Origin: CAWBRY01 sp963791295
Lineage (GTDB): Bacteria; Bacteroidota; Bacteroidia; Chitinophagales; Chitinophagaceae
Assembly: GCA_963791295.1 (NCBI GenBank)
Contig: CAWBRY010000003.1
Location: 1 to 64,000 of the forward strand
Reading direction: 5' to 3'
Length of the DNA: 64,000 bases
The position numbers and the translations under genes are program-made. The notes beneath the pieces are model-generated. The model ran no database searches, was not told where the DNA came from, and saw only the letters and a list, made by a program, of their open reading frames with translations. Below, piece after piece: positions 34,709 to 43,818 of the stretch. Each line of letters opens with the position of its first letter. Within the stretch, counting starts at the first letter, position 1.

Positions 34709-37417
34709 ATGTCGGATACTGTTTCTATAAAGCCATATCTACGATTAGCAGGATTAGAACCATTAGTCATTCGCCCGGAAACAAATTTTGTAAATGTTGG
34801 CGAACGGACAAATGTTACCGGCTCAAAAATGTTTGCCCGGCTCATTCGTGACAACAGGTACGAAGAAGCGTTGACTGTCGCTCGCCAACAGGTGGAAAAT
34901 GGCGCCCAGGTCCTGGACGTGAATATGGATGACGCGCTATTGGATGGCGTTGTGGCAATGACCACTTTTCTCAATCTCCTTCAATCCGAACCGGATATTG
35001 CAAAGATCCCGGTGATGATAGATTCATCGAAGTTCCAGATCATTGAAGCCGGCCTGAAATGTGTGCAGGGCAAGTGCATTGTGAACTCGATTTCCATGAA
35101 GGAAGGTGAAGCGAAGTTTATTGAACAGGCAATCATCTGTCAGAATTTTGGATCCTCGGTGATCGTGATGGCCTTTGATGAAAAAGGACAGGCAGATAGC
35201 AAAGACCGCAAGGTTGAGATTTGCCATAGAGCTTATAAGTTGCTGACAGAGCAAGTCGGCTTCGATCCGCAGGACATCATCTTCGACCCCAACATATTCG
35301 CTATAGCTACCGGATTAGAAGAGCATAATAATTATGGCGTAGATTTTATTGAGGCGACACGGGAAATCAAACGACTAATGCCACTTACCAAGGTTAGCGG
35401 CGGGGTCAGCAATCTTTCCTTTGCATTTCGCGGCAATGATCATGTTCGGGAAGCCATGAATAGCGTATTCCTGTTTCATGCGATTAGAGCTGGAATGGAT
35501 ATGGGCATTGTTAACGCAGGCCAGCTGGTGGTCTATGATGAAATTGAACCAGGGTTGAGAGCCCTATGTGAAGATGTAATACTTAACCGGAATAATGAAA
35601 ATAATGAGACGACCGAGAAATTGATTGCCTTTGCGGAAACAGTTAAGGCAAAAGGAAAGGAAATAGTACGGGACGAGACCTGGAGAAATGCAAGTGTTGA
35701 AGAACGATTAAAACATTCATTGGTAAATGGCATCACTGAATACATCGACGTCGACACCGAAGAGGCGCTGAAAAAATATCCTAAACCCTTGGATGTCATC
35801 GAAGGCCCTTTAATGGATGGAATGAACGTCGTGGGTGACTTATTTGGTTCAGGAAAAATGTTCTTGCCTCAGGTTGTTAAGAGTGCAAGAGTAATGAAAA
35901 AGTCGGTGGCGATCATAACCCCTCAAATCGCTTTGCAGAGGGAGGCTGATGGCATGGGCTCCGAAGTAGCAGAAGCACCAATGATCTTACTCGCGACAGT
36001 GAAGGGAGACGTCCACGATATTGGTAAGAATATAGTCGGCGTAGTATTAGGTTGCAATGGATATAAGGTGATGGACCTCGGTGTCATGGTTCCGACTGAT
36101 AAAATATTAGATACTGCTGAAAAGGAAGCGGCAGATATCATTGGATTAAGTGGCCTGATCACACCCTCCCTTGATGAAATGGTGCATGTCGCACATGAAA
36201 TGAAACGCAGAGGCATGAAGCAGCCACTATTAATTGGCGGAGCGACGACATCCCGAATGCATACTGCGGTGAAAATTGCCCCCCAGTATGATAATGGTGT
36301 CGTCCATGTATTGGATGCTTCCAGAAGTGTAACCGTCGCCGGCAGCTTATTAAATGAAGAACAAAAGCCAGTCCTGCTAAGCTCCATTAAATTGGAATAT
36401 GAAAAGTTAGCGGAGGATTTTGCCAATAAAAAAACTTCTAAAGAATATTTGTCGTTTGAGCAGGCGCAAAGGAACAAACAGCCTATAGACTGGAATAACT
36501 ATGTTCCCCCAAGCCCATCATTTACGGGGGCAAAAGTGATCAGCGACTGTCCATTAGAAGAAATCCGGGAATATATAGATTGGCAGCCTTTTTTTATCGC
36601 ATGGGAAATGCACGGTCGTTACCCGCAAATACTGACCGATTCCGTTGTAGGTGTTGAAGCAACGAAACTACTCCACGATGCCAATATGCTGCTGGACAAG
36701 ATCGTAAAGGAAAAATGGGTTAAGCCAAGAGGGGCGATTGGCTTTTGGGAATCTTCAGCGATCAGCCATGACACTATCCAGGTTCAACATGGATCAGGAA
36801 CGATCAATCTCGAGTCTTTACGGCAACAAATCAAAAAAACAGCTGGTCAACATAATTTAAGTCTGACTGACTTTATAAGACCTTCATCAATCGATTCCAG
36901 GAACCCGACTCCCGATTATATCGGCGCCTTCTCTGTAACCATAGAAGGCCTTGAGCCCCACATTAAAAACTTTGAAGCTGCATTGGATGATTATAACAAG
37001 ATCATGTTGCAAGCCCTGGCCGATCGACTCGCAGAAGCATTTGCAGAGTTGCTTCACAAAAAGGTGAGGACAGAGTATTGGGGTTATTCAAAAGATGAAT
37101 CATTGAGCAGCGAAGAGTTGATCCAGGAAAAATATGTTGGGATCAGGCCGGCACCGGGTTATCCTGCCTGTCCTGATCATACTGAGAAATACAAATTATT
37201 CGAACTGCTGGGTAGCAAGGAAAATACCGGAATAACGCTTACGGAATCCCTCGCTATGTATCCTGCTTCCTCCGTTTGTGGCTGGTATTTCAGTCATCCC
37301 CAAAGTCAATACTTTGGAGTGGGAAAGATCCAACCGGATCAGTTCGCCGATTATGTCAGGCGTAAAGGAATGAGCAAGGAGGAAATGACCCGGTGGCTAA
37401 GGCCTGTATTGGAATAA
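34709..37417 (+). CDS. metH: Methionine synthase, pterin/cobalamin/activation part (split MetH, C-terminal part)
   Basis: A 902-residue protein with the remaining MetH modules: pterin-binding barrel (about 15-290, opening FVNVGERTNVTGS), cobalamin cap (about 310-410), Rossmann B12 domain with the cobalt ligand His436 in DVHDIGKN, and the AdoMet-binding reactivation domain (about 570-900; RPAPGYPACPDH). Together with the upstream gene it catalyses methyl transfer from methyl-tetrahydrofolate to homocysteine. Start ATG 34,709 abuts the small ORF stop. The gene converges with the HAD hydrolase gene with a two-base gap. Confidence 0.96.
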   Translation: MSDTVSIKPYLRLAGLEPLVIRPETNFVNVGERTNVTGSKMFARLIRDNRYEEALTVARQQVENGAQVLDVNMDDALLDGVVAMTTFLNLLQSEPDIAKIPVMIDSSKFQIIEAGLKCVQGKCIVNSISMKEGEAKFIEQAIICQNFGSSVIVMAFDEKGQADSKDRKVEICHRAYKLLTEQVGFDPQDIIFDPNIFAIATGLEEHNNYGVDFIEATREIKRLMPLTKVSGGVSNLSFAFRGNDHVREAMNSVFLFHAIRAGMDMGIVNAGQLVVYDEIEPGLRALCEDVILNRNNENNETTEKLIAFAETVKAKGKEIVRDETWRNASVEERLKHSLVNGITEYIDVDTEEALKKYPKPLDVIEGPLMDGMNVVGDLFGSGKMFLPQVVKSARVMKKSVAIITPQIALQREADGMGSEVAEAPMILLATVKGDVHDIGKNIVGVVLGCNGYKVMDLGVMVPTDKILDTAEKEAADIIGLSGLITPSLDEMVHVAHEMKRRGMKQPLLIGGATTSRMHTAVKIAPQYDNGVVHVLDASRSVTVAGSLLNEEQKPVLLSSIKLEYEKLAEDFANKKTSKEYLSFEQAQRNKQPIDWNNYVPPSPSFTGAKVISDCPLEEIREYIDWQPFFIAWEMHGRYPQILTDSVVGVEATKLLHDANMLLDKIVKEKWVKPRGAIGFWESSAISHDTIQVQHGSGTINLESLRQQIKKTAGQHNLSLTDFIRPSSIDSRNPTPDYIGAFSVTIEGLEPHIKNFEAALDDYNKIMLQALADRLAEAFAELLHKKVRTEYWGYSKDESLSSEELIQEKYVGIRPAPGYPACPDHTEKYKLFELLGSKENTGITLTESLAMYPASSVCGWYFSHPQSQYFGVGKIQPDQFADYVRRKGMSKEEMTRWLRPVLE

Positions 37418-37419
37418 TA

Positions 37420-38031
37420 TTAAATGATACCGAGCGATGATAGCTCTTCCCGCAGTTGTTCTGGTGAGCGAAAATGAATACTTTTTATTCCGAGTTTCTC
37501 CGCACCGTCTACATTTCTCAGACTATCATCAATAAATAAAGCCTCAGCAGGGTTGATCTGGTATCGGTCCAGCAACCGCTGGTAAAATTCGGGAAATGGT
37601 TTTCGTGTTTTTTCTTCTCCGCTGACTACCCTTCCGTCAAACCAATGCATGAAATCATAACGAACCAGCGCAATATCAAATAGTCCCTGTTGCCAGTTGG
37701 TCAATGCGTAGATCTTATATTTTCCACTGACTTTCAATTCCCGAAATATTTCGACCGTATCGTGAATTGGACCCTTTAACATTTCAGTCCAGCGGCCATA
37801 ATAATCCCGGATAGGCTTTTCCCAGTCGGGAAATTTACCGACCAATGTCTGCGTAGCTTCTACAATAGATTTGCCTTCATCCTGTTCTTCATTCCACGCT
37901 GCAGTGCAAATATTTTCAAAGAAATAATCTCTCTTTTCCTGCGATTCAAAATAATCCCGGTACACATGCATCGGATTCCAATCAACCAAAACATTGCCCA
38001 GATCAAAAATAATTGTAGTAATTGCCTGCAT
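37420..38031 (-). CDS. HAD-superfamily hydrolase (subfamily IA)
   Basis: A 203-residue cytosolic HAD phosphatase-like enzyme. Motif I is FDLGNVLVDW (nucleophile Asp10), motif II Thr in YALTNWQ, motif III the Lys in TRKPFPEFY, motif IV FIDDSLRNV. A helical cap lies between motifs I and II. The DLGNVLVDW form resembles YihX-type sugar-phosphate phosphatases (alpha-glucose-1-phosphate), but that specificity is only a suggestion. It overlaps the upstream semiSWEET stop by one base (TAATG), so they are likely co-translated. Confidence 0.88.
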   Translation of the reverse strand: MQAITTIIFDLGNVLVDWNPMHVYRDYFESQEKRDYFFENICTAAWNEEQDEGKSIVEATQTLVGKFPDWEKPIRDYYGRWTEMLKGPIHDTVEIFRELKVSGKYKIYALTNWQQGLFDIALVRYDFMHWFDGRVVSGEEKTRKPFPEFYQRLLDRYQINPAEALFIDDSLRNVDGAEKLGIKSIHFRSPEQLREELSSLGII

Positions 38032-38294
38032 TATTTATTATAAACGAGTTTAAAATAGATCATCGTGCAGGACATCGTCAGGACAATGACATTGGTCACT
38101 ACAATCACCCAGTTAAATGGGTCGGACAAGGCTCCATATCCAATCCACAACAATTCGTTGATCGCGGCGATAAGGAACATTAAAAAAGAGATATCCTTGG
38201 CCGATTTTTCCTTCCGCGTTTTTATGACCTGGGGTAAAAAGGTTAGTGCGGTCAGCGCGCCAGCCGAATAGCCGAAAATATTTGCGATAGACAT
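38031..38294 (-). CDS. SemiSWEET sugar transporter
   Basis: An 87-residue protein with three transmembrane helices (about 3-20, 35-53 and 60-80) and the PQ-loop motif LPQVIKTRKEKSA after helix 1, diagnostic of SemiSWEET. These dimerise to make a facilitative sugar pore in the inner membrane. I start at MSIANIFGY (38,294), because the upstream in-frame extension is charged and overlaps the GH97 gene end. It sits between GH97 (the stop of which is one base away) and the HAD gene, suggesting an operon in which sugar freed by the glucosidase is imported. Confidence 0.9.
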   Translation of the reverse strand: MSIANIFGYSAGALTALTFLPQVIKTRKEKSAKDISFLMFLIAAINELLWIGYGALSDPFNWVIVVTNVIVLTMSCTMIYFKLVYNK

Positions 38295-38295
38295 T

Positions 38296-40458
38296 TTAAT
38301 TTTTATTTTTCCCTTTTGAAGCGTTCCTAATTTCCTTTGCAAACTGCTTTTGTTGTTCAGCCGTTAAAGGCACAAAGCTAATAGCGCATCCTCCGCCGGG
38401 CGCTAATTTTAAATTGAGCTTTCTTTGAAAATTAACTGCCTTCTTCTCGATCACATAAGCTTCCGGATTTGCCTTCCAATCAGCATTGTCCCCGTCCCTG
38501 TAAATAGTGGCCAGGTACCATTTGTCCTTATCGAGGAACTCCGGTGCAATAGTGAATGTCCTTGCATTCTCATCGGTAATAGCACCCAGGAACCAACTAT
38601 CTTTTCCTTTTGCTTTCCTTGCTTCGATAATATAATCTCCCGGCTCTGCTTCCATCACCCGCGTATCATCCCAATCCACGGCCACATCCTTTATAAATTG
38701 AAAGGCATCCATATGTGGCTCATAATTTTCCGGCAGATCGGCAGCCATTTGGAGAGGGCTATACATTGTAACATACAAAGCCAGTTGTTTGCAAAGTGTT
38801 GAATGAATCTGTGAGATCCTGGCAGTATCAAATTGGTTTAGCTTTATATGGAACACACCTGGTGTAAAATCCATAGGTCCACCCATCAGCCTGGTAAATG
38901 GAAGTATGGTTTCATGTGCCGGCGGACTTCCTCCGCTCCACGCATTGAATTCATTCCCCCTGGCAGCCTCGCTGGCCAACCAATTGGGCCAGGTGCGGTG
39001 CAAACCAGTTGAACGAACGGGTTCGTGCATATCCACCATCAATTTATACCCAGCAGTTTTTCTGGCGACCCGCAGGTAATGATTGATCATCCATTGTCCA
39101 TCATGATGCTCTCCTCTTGGAATAATCCGTCCCACATATCCGGTCTTCACACTATTCATATTGTGATTGATCATGAACCGATAGGCCGTATCCATCTGTC
39201 TTTCGTAATTGGTGGCTGAGGCCGACGTCTCGTGATGCATAATGATCCGTACACCTTTTTGCCGTGCATACTCAATCAATGCATTGACGTCATAGTCGGG
39301 ATATGGCGTAACAAAGTCAAATACATCTTCCTTCCAATTGCCAAACCAATCTTCCCAACCTACATTCCATCCTTCTACCAGCACTCCGTCGAATCCATTG
39401 TTGGCAGCAAAATCAATATATCTCTTCACATTAGCTGTATTGGCGCCGTGGTGACCATGCGGTTTCAATGAACCATCGGGCTGAGGAATACCATAATCCC
39501 AACTGGCTTTCGCCACATGCATTTCCCACCACACTCCAACAAACTTTTGGGGCTTGATCCACGATGGATCCGAAATGCTGGAAGGCTCATTCAGGTTAAG
39601 GATCATCCGGGATACAAGGATTTCCTTAGCCTTATCACTCACGATAATTGTTCTCCAGGGAGTTTTTGCAGGGGTCTGCAGGTATGCTTTATTTCCGACA
39701 GCATCGGGTACCAGGTGCGATTTTAATGTAAAATTGGACTTATCAATAACCAGGTCCATCGCCGGATAATTTACCAAAGCCGCTTCATGAATGTTGATGT
39801 ATAACCCTTCCGCTGTTTTGATCATTAATGGTGTTTGCACCGCATTCTTATCAAAAAATGTCTTGGCAGCAATCTCCTGGCTCATGGCGCTGCTGGAGGC
39901 ATCCACCTCACTCAATTTGGAATGGTTGTAGATATATTCGTTCGTATCGTAATCGCCAGGAATCCAAAAGGCCATATGATCAGCTCCCAGTGCGAATTCT
40001 GTCAGTTCGTCCCCTATCACAAAGTGATCCAGTTTTTCCTGGTCGGGAAATTCATAACGAAAGCCAATCCCATCATCAAAAGCCCTGAAGATGATATTTA
40101 ACAGTATACCGGAGCCGGATTTATCCTTCAAATGAAATACGATCTCATTGTAGTTGTTGCGAATGCTGCTTACTTCCCCCCATACTGGTTTCCATGTTTC
40201 ATCTGAAGTTCGCGTGGAAGTATTGATCAAATCAAATTTGTCCAGCATGACTTCTGGTTTCGTCAACTTCATACCCAACGCAGATGGTTTTGTTACCGAT
40301 CTTCCTTTATAGGATAATGAATATTTCAGACTTCCATCTGCCTGTTGGTCGAATTGGACCCGTAAATTATGATTGGGGGAAGCGACTGATAACGTATCCT
40401 CCGCTTTGACCGTTAAGGATAGGAATATCGCCGAAACGACCATTATTTTCTTCAGCAT
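38296..40458 (-). CDS. Glycoside hydrolase family 97 (alpha-glucosidase/galactosidase), exported
   Basis: A 720-residue exported GH97 protein with a signal peptide (about 1-19, ending TVKA). The N-terminal beta-sandwich domain (about 25-290) precedes the catalytic barrel, seen from KFVGVWWEMHV and DGVLVEGWNVGW. Carboxylates typical of the family are in VDMHEPVRSTG and RGNEFNAWSGG; the latter contributes a Glu as in the inverting, SusB-like enzymes, so alpha-glucosidase is favoured over a retaining alpha-galactosidase, but this is not proven by eye. The GH97, SemiSWEET and HAD genes run in one direction. Confidence 0.92.
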   Translation of the reverse strand: MLKKIMVVSAIFLSLTVKAEDTLSVASPNHNLRVQFDQQADGSLKYSLSYKGRSVTKPSALGMKLTKPEVMLDKFDLINTSTRTSDETWKPVWGEVSSIRNNYNEIVFHLKDKSGSGILLNIIFRAFDDGIGFRYEFPDQEKLDHFVIGDELTEFALGADHMAFWIPGDYDTNEYIYNHSKLSEVDASSSAMSQEIAAKTFFDKNAVQTPLMIKTAEGLYINIHEAALVNYPAMDLVIDKSNFTLKSHLVPDAVGNKAYLQTPAKTPWRTIIVSDKAKEILVSRMILNLNEPSSISDPSWIKPQKFVGVWWEMHVAKASWDYGIPQPDGSLKPHGHHGANTANVKRYIDFAANNGFDGVLVEGWNVGWEDWFGNWKEDVFDFVTPYPDYDVNALIEYARQKGVRIIMHHETSASATNYERQMDTAYRFMINHNMNSVKTGYVGRIIPRGEHHDGQWMINHYLRVARKTAGYKLMVDMHEPVRSTGLHRTWPNWLASEAARGNEFNAWSGGSPPAHETILPFTRLMGGPMDFTPGVFHIKLNQFDTARISQIHSTLCKQLALYVTMYSPLQMAADLPENYEPHMDAFQFIKDVAVDWDDTRVMEAEPGDYIIEARKAKGKDSWFLGAITDENARTFTIAPEFLDKDKWYLATIYRDGDNADWKANPEAYVIEKKAVNFQRKLNLKLAPGGGCAISFVPLTAEQQKQFAKEIRNASKGKNKN

Positions 40459-40512
40459 GCTATCTATTTTTAGCCATGAAGATAGGAACTTGATGTATAC
40501 GAAGCATTTGGT

Positions 40513-41259
40513 TCATCTTCTTTCCAATAGCCACCAAAATCGTTTGCGAGGCCTTACCTTATAGTTCGCCTGCACGTAAGTTTGTACGTGACGAATGGCC
40601 TCATCTTCATCATCCGTCACCAATACCAGCGCCATGTCTTCCTTTGCGATGCTTCCCTGGTCTGCCATCCATTCGATCATCCTCAACAGGGGTTGGTGAT
40701 ATTCCTTGCCGAAAAGGACAATGGGAAATTGAGTGATCGTCTTCGTTTGTACCAGAGTTAGCGTTTCAAAAAATTCATCCATAGTCCCGAAGCCTCCCGG
40801 CATGATAATGAATGCATAGGAATATTTGATCAACATCACCTTGCGGATAAAAAAATGTTCAAACGTCACCGACTTCTGCACATAAGGATTAGCGATCTGC
40901 TCAAATGGAAGTTGGATGTTACAGCCCACCGACATGCCACCACTCTCAAAAGCGCCACGGTTAGCCGCTTCCATTATGCCTGGCCCTCCGCCAGTCATGG
41001 TGGTGAATCCCATCGCGGCTATCTTCTTTCCGATATTCCTGGCCGAGATGTAATATGGATGATCTTCTTTCATCCGGGCCGAGCCAAATACCGTTACACA
41101 GGGGCCGACAAAATGAAGAGTTCGAAAACCCTTTATGAATTGAAAGAAAACCCGGAAAGCAAATCCCAGTTCATAGCTCCGGCTTCTGGGACCTTCCAGG
41201 AATACCGGCTCTTTGATGGGTATGATGGGAGGCGGGCTCTGCTTTATTGACGCTTCCAT
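40513..41259 (-). CDS. LOG-family protein (cytokinin riboside monophosphate phosphoribohydrolase-like)
   Basis: A 248-residue Rossmann-fold protein of the LOG/TIGR00730 family. Diagnostic motifs are TGGGPGIMEAANRGA and PGGFGTMDEFFE (the PGGxGTxxE signature). The enzymes hydrolyse nucleoside monophosphates to base and ribose 5-phosphate. I use MEASIKQ (ATG 41,259); the longer frame start overlaps the divergent exonuclease gene. The N-terminal extension before the core (about 1-60) is longer than in plant LOGs and usual in Bacteroidota homologues. Confidence 0.87.
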   Translation of the reverse strand: MEASIKQSPPPIIPIKEPVFLEGPRSRSYELGFAFRVFFQFIKGFRTLHFVGPCVTVFGSARMKEDHPYYISARNIGKKIAAMGFTTMTGGGPGIMEAANRGAFESGGMSVGCNIQLPFEQIANPYVQKSVTFEHFFIRKVMLIKYSYAFIIMPGGFGTMDEFFETLTLVQTKTITQFPIVLFGKEYHQPLLRMIEWMADQGSIAKEDMALVLVTDDEDEAIRHVQTYVQANYKVRPRKRFWWLLERR

Positions 41260-41299
41260 AGTATATATTAAATTGCCAACCAATTTAATCATTAATATA

Positions 41300-42073
41300 A
41301 TGCGCATTATCAGCTATAATGTCAATGGCATCAGGGCAGCCATCAAAAAAGGTTTTTTGGATTGGCTGAAAACCGACCCCGCCGATGTGATATGCGTCCA
41401 GGAGACAAAGGCCGAAAAAGAAAATATAGATCATGAACCCTTTGATAAATTGGGTTACATCAATTATTGGTTTAGCGCACAAAAGAAAGGTTATAGCGGT
41501 GTCGCCATTTTTTCCAAAATAATGCCCGACAATGTAACCTATGGGACAGGGCATAAAGTGAGTGATGATGAAGGAAGGGTCATTCATTTGGATTTCGGAG
41601 ACATCCGGCTGATCAACGCATACTTTCCATCCGGAACAAGTGGAGACTTACGACAGGAGTTTAAATATAAATGGCTGGATGAGTTCGTCATTTATATGAA
41701 TGAACAGCAAAAGAAATATCCCAAGATCATTCTGTGCGGCGATTATAATATCGCTCACACAGAAATTGATATTCATGATCCCAGGGGAAATAAGAATTCA
41801 TCCGGTTTCCAGCCTGCAGAAAGAGCGTGGCTAACGAAATTCCTGGAAAGCGGTTGGATCGATACTTTCAGGGAGTTTCATCCCGAACCACATCGCTATA
41901 GTTGGTGGAGTCAGCGATTTCCCCATGTAAGATTAAATAACAAAGGATGGCGGATCGATTATATTAATGTCACATCTTCTCTTAAGCCGTCATTAAAGAA
42001 CGCAGACATTTTCCCCGATATAAAACATAGTGACCATTGCCCAGTGTACTTGATGCTAGATACTAGATCCTAG
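41300..42073 (+). CDS. xth: Exodeoxyribonuclease III
   Basis: A 257-residue AP endonuclease/3'-exonuclease. The catalytic motifs are intact: YNVNGIRAA, QETKAE, GDYNIAH, and SDHCPV near the C-terminus. Start ATG 41,300 begins directly with MRIISYNVNG, so longer frames are ignored. The last four residues (DTRS) and the stop codon are encoded within the CTAGATACTAGATCCTAG repeat, which suggests the original 3' end was replaced or extended by the repeat. Confidence 0.94.
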   Translation: MRIISYNVNGIRAAIKKGFLDWLKTDPADVICVQETKAEKENIDHEPFDKLGYINYWFSAQKKGYSGVAIFSKIMPDNVTYGTGHKVSDDEGRVIHLDFGDIRLINAYFPSGTSGDLRQEFKYKWLDEFVIYMNEQQKKYPKIILCGDYNIAHTEIDIHDPRGNKNSSGFQPAERAWLTKFLESGWIDTFREFHPEPHRYSWWSQRFPHVRLNNKGWRIDYINVTSSLKPSLKNADIFPDIKHSDHCPVYLMLDTRS

Positions 42074-42154
42074 ATACTAGATGTTGGATAGTCAAAATAC
42101 CTAGTACATCTTCCATAAGCTCTATGACCAGCATCTGATATCTAGCATCTAGAG
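42055..42154. repeat. CTAGATACTAGATCC repeat cluster after xth
   Basis: Units of CTAGATAC/CTAGATCC run in tandem at 42,055-42,088, and a reversed group (GCATCTGATATCTAGCATCTAG) lies at 42,131-42,154. The two groups can pair imperfectly as inverted arms, about 45 bases apart. The first unit overlaps the xth stop codon. Confidence 0.65.
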
Positions 42155-42464
42155 TTCCTGTGCATTGAGTGTGCAAAAGAAATTTATTTTGTTTTGAGTT
42201 TCCCCAAACAATTGTATATTCCTCCCAAACCCTTGACTGGCAAGGATTTCAAGGCTGGCTGTGAAACACAGCCCTGTGGCTGGTTTCGTGAGATTCTACC
42301 ATTGATATAGTTCCCTGATTTAACAGCTCTATTTCGTAAAATCCTTGTCCATTGCGGTTTCGGGCCGATTGCAAAAAATACTAAAAATGAATAAAAATTT
42401 TTTGTTACAATCAAAAAGCATCTAAATTTGCCGGGTTACTAAAACATTAAAAAAATTAAAAACT
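42074..42464. other. Intergenic region between xth and HU with hairpins
   Basis: About 390 bp without a gene. After the repeat cluster there is a perfect small hairpin GGCTGTG-AAA-CACAGCC at 42,257-42,273, next to other inverted pieces (CCTTG...CAAGG at 42,231-42,245). The last 65 bp contain the HU promoter. A minus-strand open frame here lacks protein-like character. Confidence 0.5.
42401..42430 (+). promoter_or_regulatory. Promoter of the HU gene
   Basis: TTTG at 42,401-42,404 and TAAATTTG at 42,423-42,430, 18 bases apart, match the Bacteroidota sigma-ABfr consensus (TTTG, about 19, TANNTTTG). The HU start codon follows 34 bases after the -7 box. Confidence 0.7.
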
Positions 42465-42734
42465 ATGAACAAAGCTGAATTAATCGCAAAAGTGGCCGAT
42501 GATGCCGGCGTAACAAAGACCCAGGCTAATGCCTCCCTGGATTCTTTTGTTGAAGCAGTTACTAAAACATTGAAGGGTGGCGGTAAAGTTACTCTCGTTG
42601 GTTTCGGTACGTTTTCTGTATCTAAGAGGGCTGCCCGCAATGGACGCAATCCCCAAACCGGTGAAGTAATTAAGATCAAAGCCAAAAAAGTTGCCCGCTT
42701 TAAGGCTGGTAAAGAACTTTCTTCTAAGCTGTAA
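42465..42734 (+). CDS. hup: DNA-binding protein HU
   Basis: An 89-residue HU-family nucleoid protein with the full fold: N-terminal helices starting MNKAELIAKVADDAG, the strand segment VTLVGFGTFSVSKRAARNGRNP (the arm, here mostly GRNPQTGEVIKI), and a lysine-rich end. It dimerises and bends DNA. It has its own consensus promoter and a strong terminator right after, so it is probably a high-expression monocistronic gene. Confidence 0.96.
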   Translation: MNKAELIAKVADDAGVTKTQANASLDSFVEAVTKTLKGGGKVTLVGFGTFSVSKRAARNGRNPQTGEVIKIKAKKVARFKAGKELSSKL

Positions 42735-42753
42735 TTGCACCACAACCACTGTA

Positions 42754-42792
42754 AAAAAAGCTCCAATACCTTTACAGTATCGGAGCTTTTTT
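42754..42792. terminator. Rho-independent terminator after HU
   Basis: AAAAAAGCTCC...GGAGCTTTTTT forms a stem of about 15 pairs with one mismatch and a 7-base loop, flanked by A and T tracts. It could work in both directions. Confidence 0.9.
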
Positions 42793-42847
42793 AATTTATT
42801 GGATGGATCGTGATTTTACATTTCTAATTTTATTCTAAATATTTATT

Positions 42848-42976
42848 ATGGGACGAGGAGATAAAAAGACAGCCAAAGGAAAACGCTTCAAGGGCTCTTT
42901 CGGAAAAAGCCGCCCTGCAACTACCCCCGCAGCAGCAAAGAAGAAGGCAGCAAGGAAGACTGGGAAGAAGGCCTAG
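42848..42976 (+). CDS. Small ribosomal subunit protein bTHX
   Basis: A 42-residue, very basic protein beginning MGRGDKKTAKGKRFKGSFGK, the signature of bTHX, a small protein that sits in the head of the 30S subunit. The second half is an Ala/Lys-rich tail (AAKKKAARKTGKKA). The start ATG is 42,848 and the stop TAG is 42,974-42,976. The stop lies within a CTAGATGCTAGATACTGG repeat copy that begins at 42,973. It lies downstream of the HU terminator, so it needs its own promoter; TTTTATTCTAAATATTTATT just before it is AT-rich but not a clear match. Confidence 0.9.
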   Translation: MGRGDKKTAKGKRFKGSFGKSRPATTPAAAKKKAARKTGKKA

Positions 42977-43034
42977 ATGCTAGATACTGGATTTCAGATG
43001 CTGGATATTCACGCAATCCCCTCCGACGGAGGGG
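42973..43034. repeat. CTAGATGCTAGATACT repeat followed by GC-rich palindrome
   Basis: Two CTAGATGC/CTAGATAC units, degenerate copies (CAGATGCTGGATATTC) and then a perfect inverted repeat CCCCTCC-GAC-GGAGGGG at 43,018-43,034. The hairpin could stop transcription from the THX gene, but it lacks a T tract. Confidence 0.6.
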
Positions 43035-43096
43035 CAAGTCTTGAGAAAATTGCAAATTTAAACGACTTGGGGTGGGTTCGAACTAGATGCTGCAAG

Positions 43097-43741
43097 CTAC
43101 GGTGCTAACCGCTCGATGACCCAGGAGCCATTTTCATCCAACCTGTATTGTATTCGGTCGTGAAGACGGCTTGGCCTGCCTTGCCAAAACTCAAAATGAC
43201 GTGGCATGACTATGTAACCACCCCAATGCTTAGGACGATCAATCACGCCTTTTGCCAATTCACTCTTAACCTTCTTATAACGATCATCCAACCATTGTCG
43301 GCTCTCAATCACATCGCTCTGCGGAGAAGCAATGGCACCGATACGACTTTCTTTTGGTCGAGATTGAAAGTAAGCATCACTCTCCGCTGCAGATAATTTC
43401 ATCACCTGTCCCGTTATGCGAAGTTGTCGCTCCAACTCCTTCCAGAAAAAGACGAGACATGCCTGATCATTTTCTGCCAGCTGATGACCCTTATAACTGT
43501 GATAGTTTGAAAAAAATACAAACCCCCTTTCACTGAATCCTTTCAATAGGACGATGCGGGCAGAAGGAACTGCTTCGGCAGAAGCAGTCGCTAATGTCAT
43601 TGCATTGGGTTCAATTATTTCGGCCACTAATGCCTCTTTCCACCATAATGCAAATTGCTTGAAGGGGTCCGGACTTACCTTTCCTTCGGTTAGCTTCTTT
43701 TTAGAATAATTCCTTCTTATATCGGCTATTTTGCCCGCCAC
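43097..43741 (-). CDS. pdxH: Pyridoxamine 5'-phosphate oxidase
   Basis: A 214-residue FMN-dependent enzyme that oxidises pyridoxamine or pyridoxine phosphate to pyridoxal phosphate in vitamin B6 salvage. Landmarks are the FMN site ARIVLLKGF and GFVFFSNYHSYKG, FFWKELERQLRITGQ, and the C-terminal PxHFEFWQGRPSRLHDR that carries the catalytic and substrate-contact residues. Length matches the family. It stands alone on the minus strand between the THX gene and a coiled-coil protein. Confidence 0.96.
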   Translation of the reverse strand: MAGKIADIRRNYSKKKLTEGKVSPDPFKQFALWWKEALVAEIIEPNAMTLATASAEAVPSARIVLLKGFSERGFVFFSNYHSYKGHQLAENDQACLVFFWKELERQLRITGQVMKLSAAESDAYFQSRPKESRIGAIASPQSDVIESRQWLDDRYKKVKSELAKGVIDRPKHWGGYIVMPRHFEFWQGRPSRLHDRIQYRLDENGSWVIERLAP

Positions 43742-43767
43742 TTAAAGAGATTTGGTAGGCAAAGGTA

Positions 43768-43812
43768 GAAGTAAGAAGTGAGAAGTAAAAAGTGAGACGT
43801 AAGAAGTGATGG
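43768..43812. repeat. AAGTGAGAAGTAAAAAGTGAG-type short repeat
   Basis: A degenerate tandem of about 9-10-base AAGTGAG/AAGTAAG units between the pdxH start and the coiled-coil gene end. It recalls the GGTGAGTGG-type units after recR (33,315), seen there in reverse sense. Non-coding. Confidence 0.5.
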
Positions 43813-43818
43813 AGAGCG

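Noticed and set aside
42184..42414. 76-codon minus-strand frame upstream of HU
   Set aside because: It overlaps hairpins and the HU promoter region; no recognisable family and irregular composition.
43060..43090. GGGTTCGAACTAG resembling a tRNA T-arm
   Set aside because: No matching acceptor, D-arm or anticodon arm can be folded around it.
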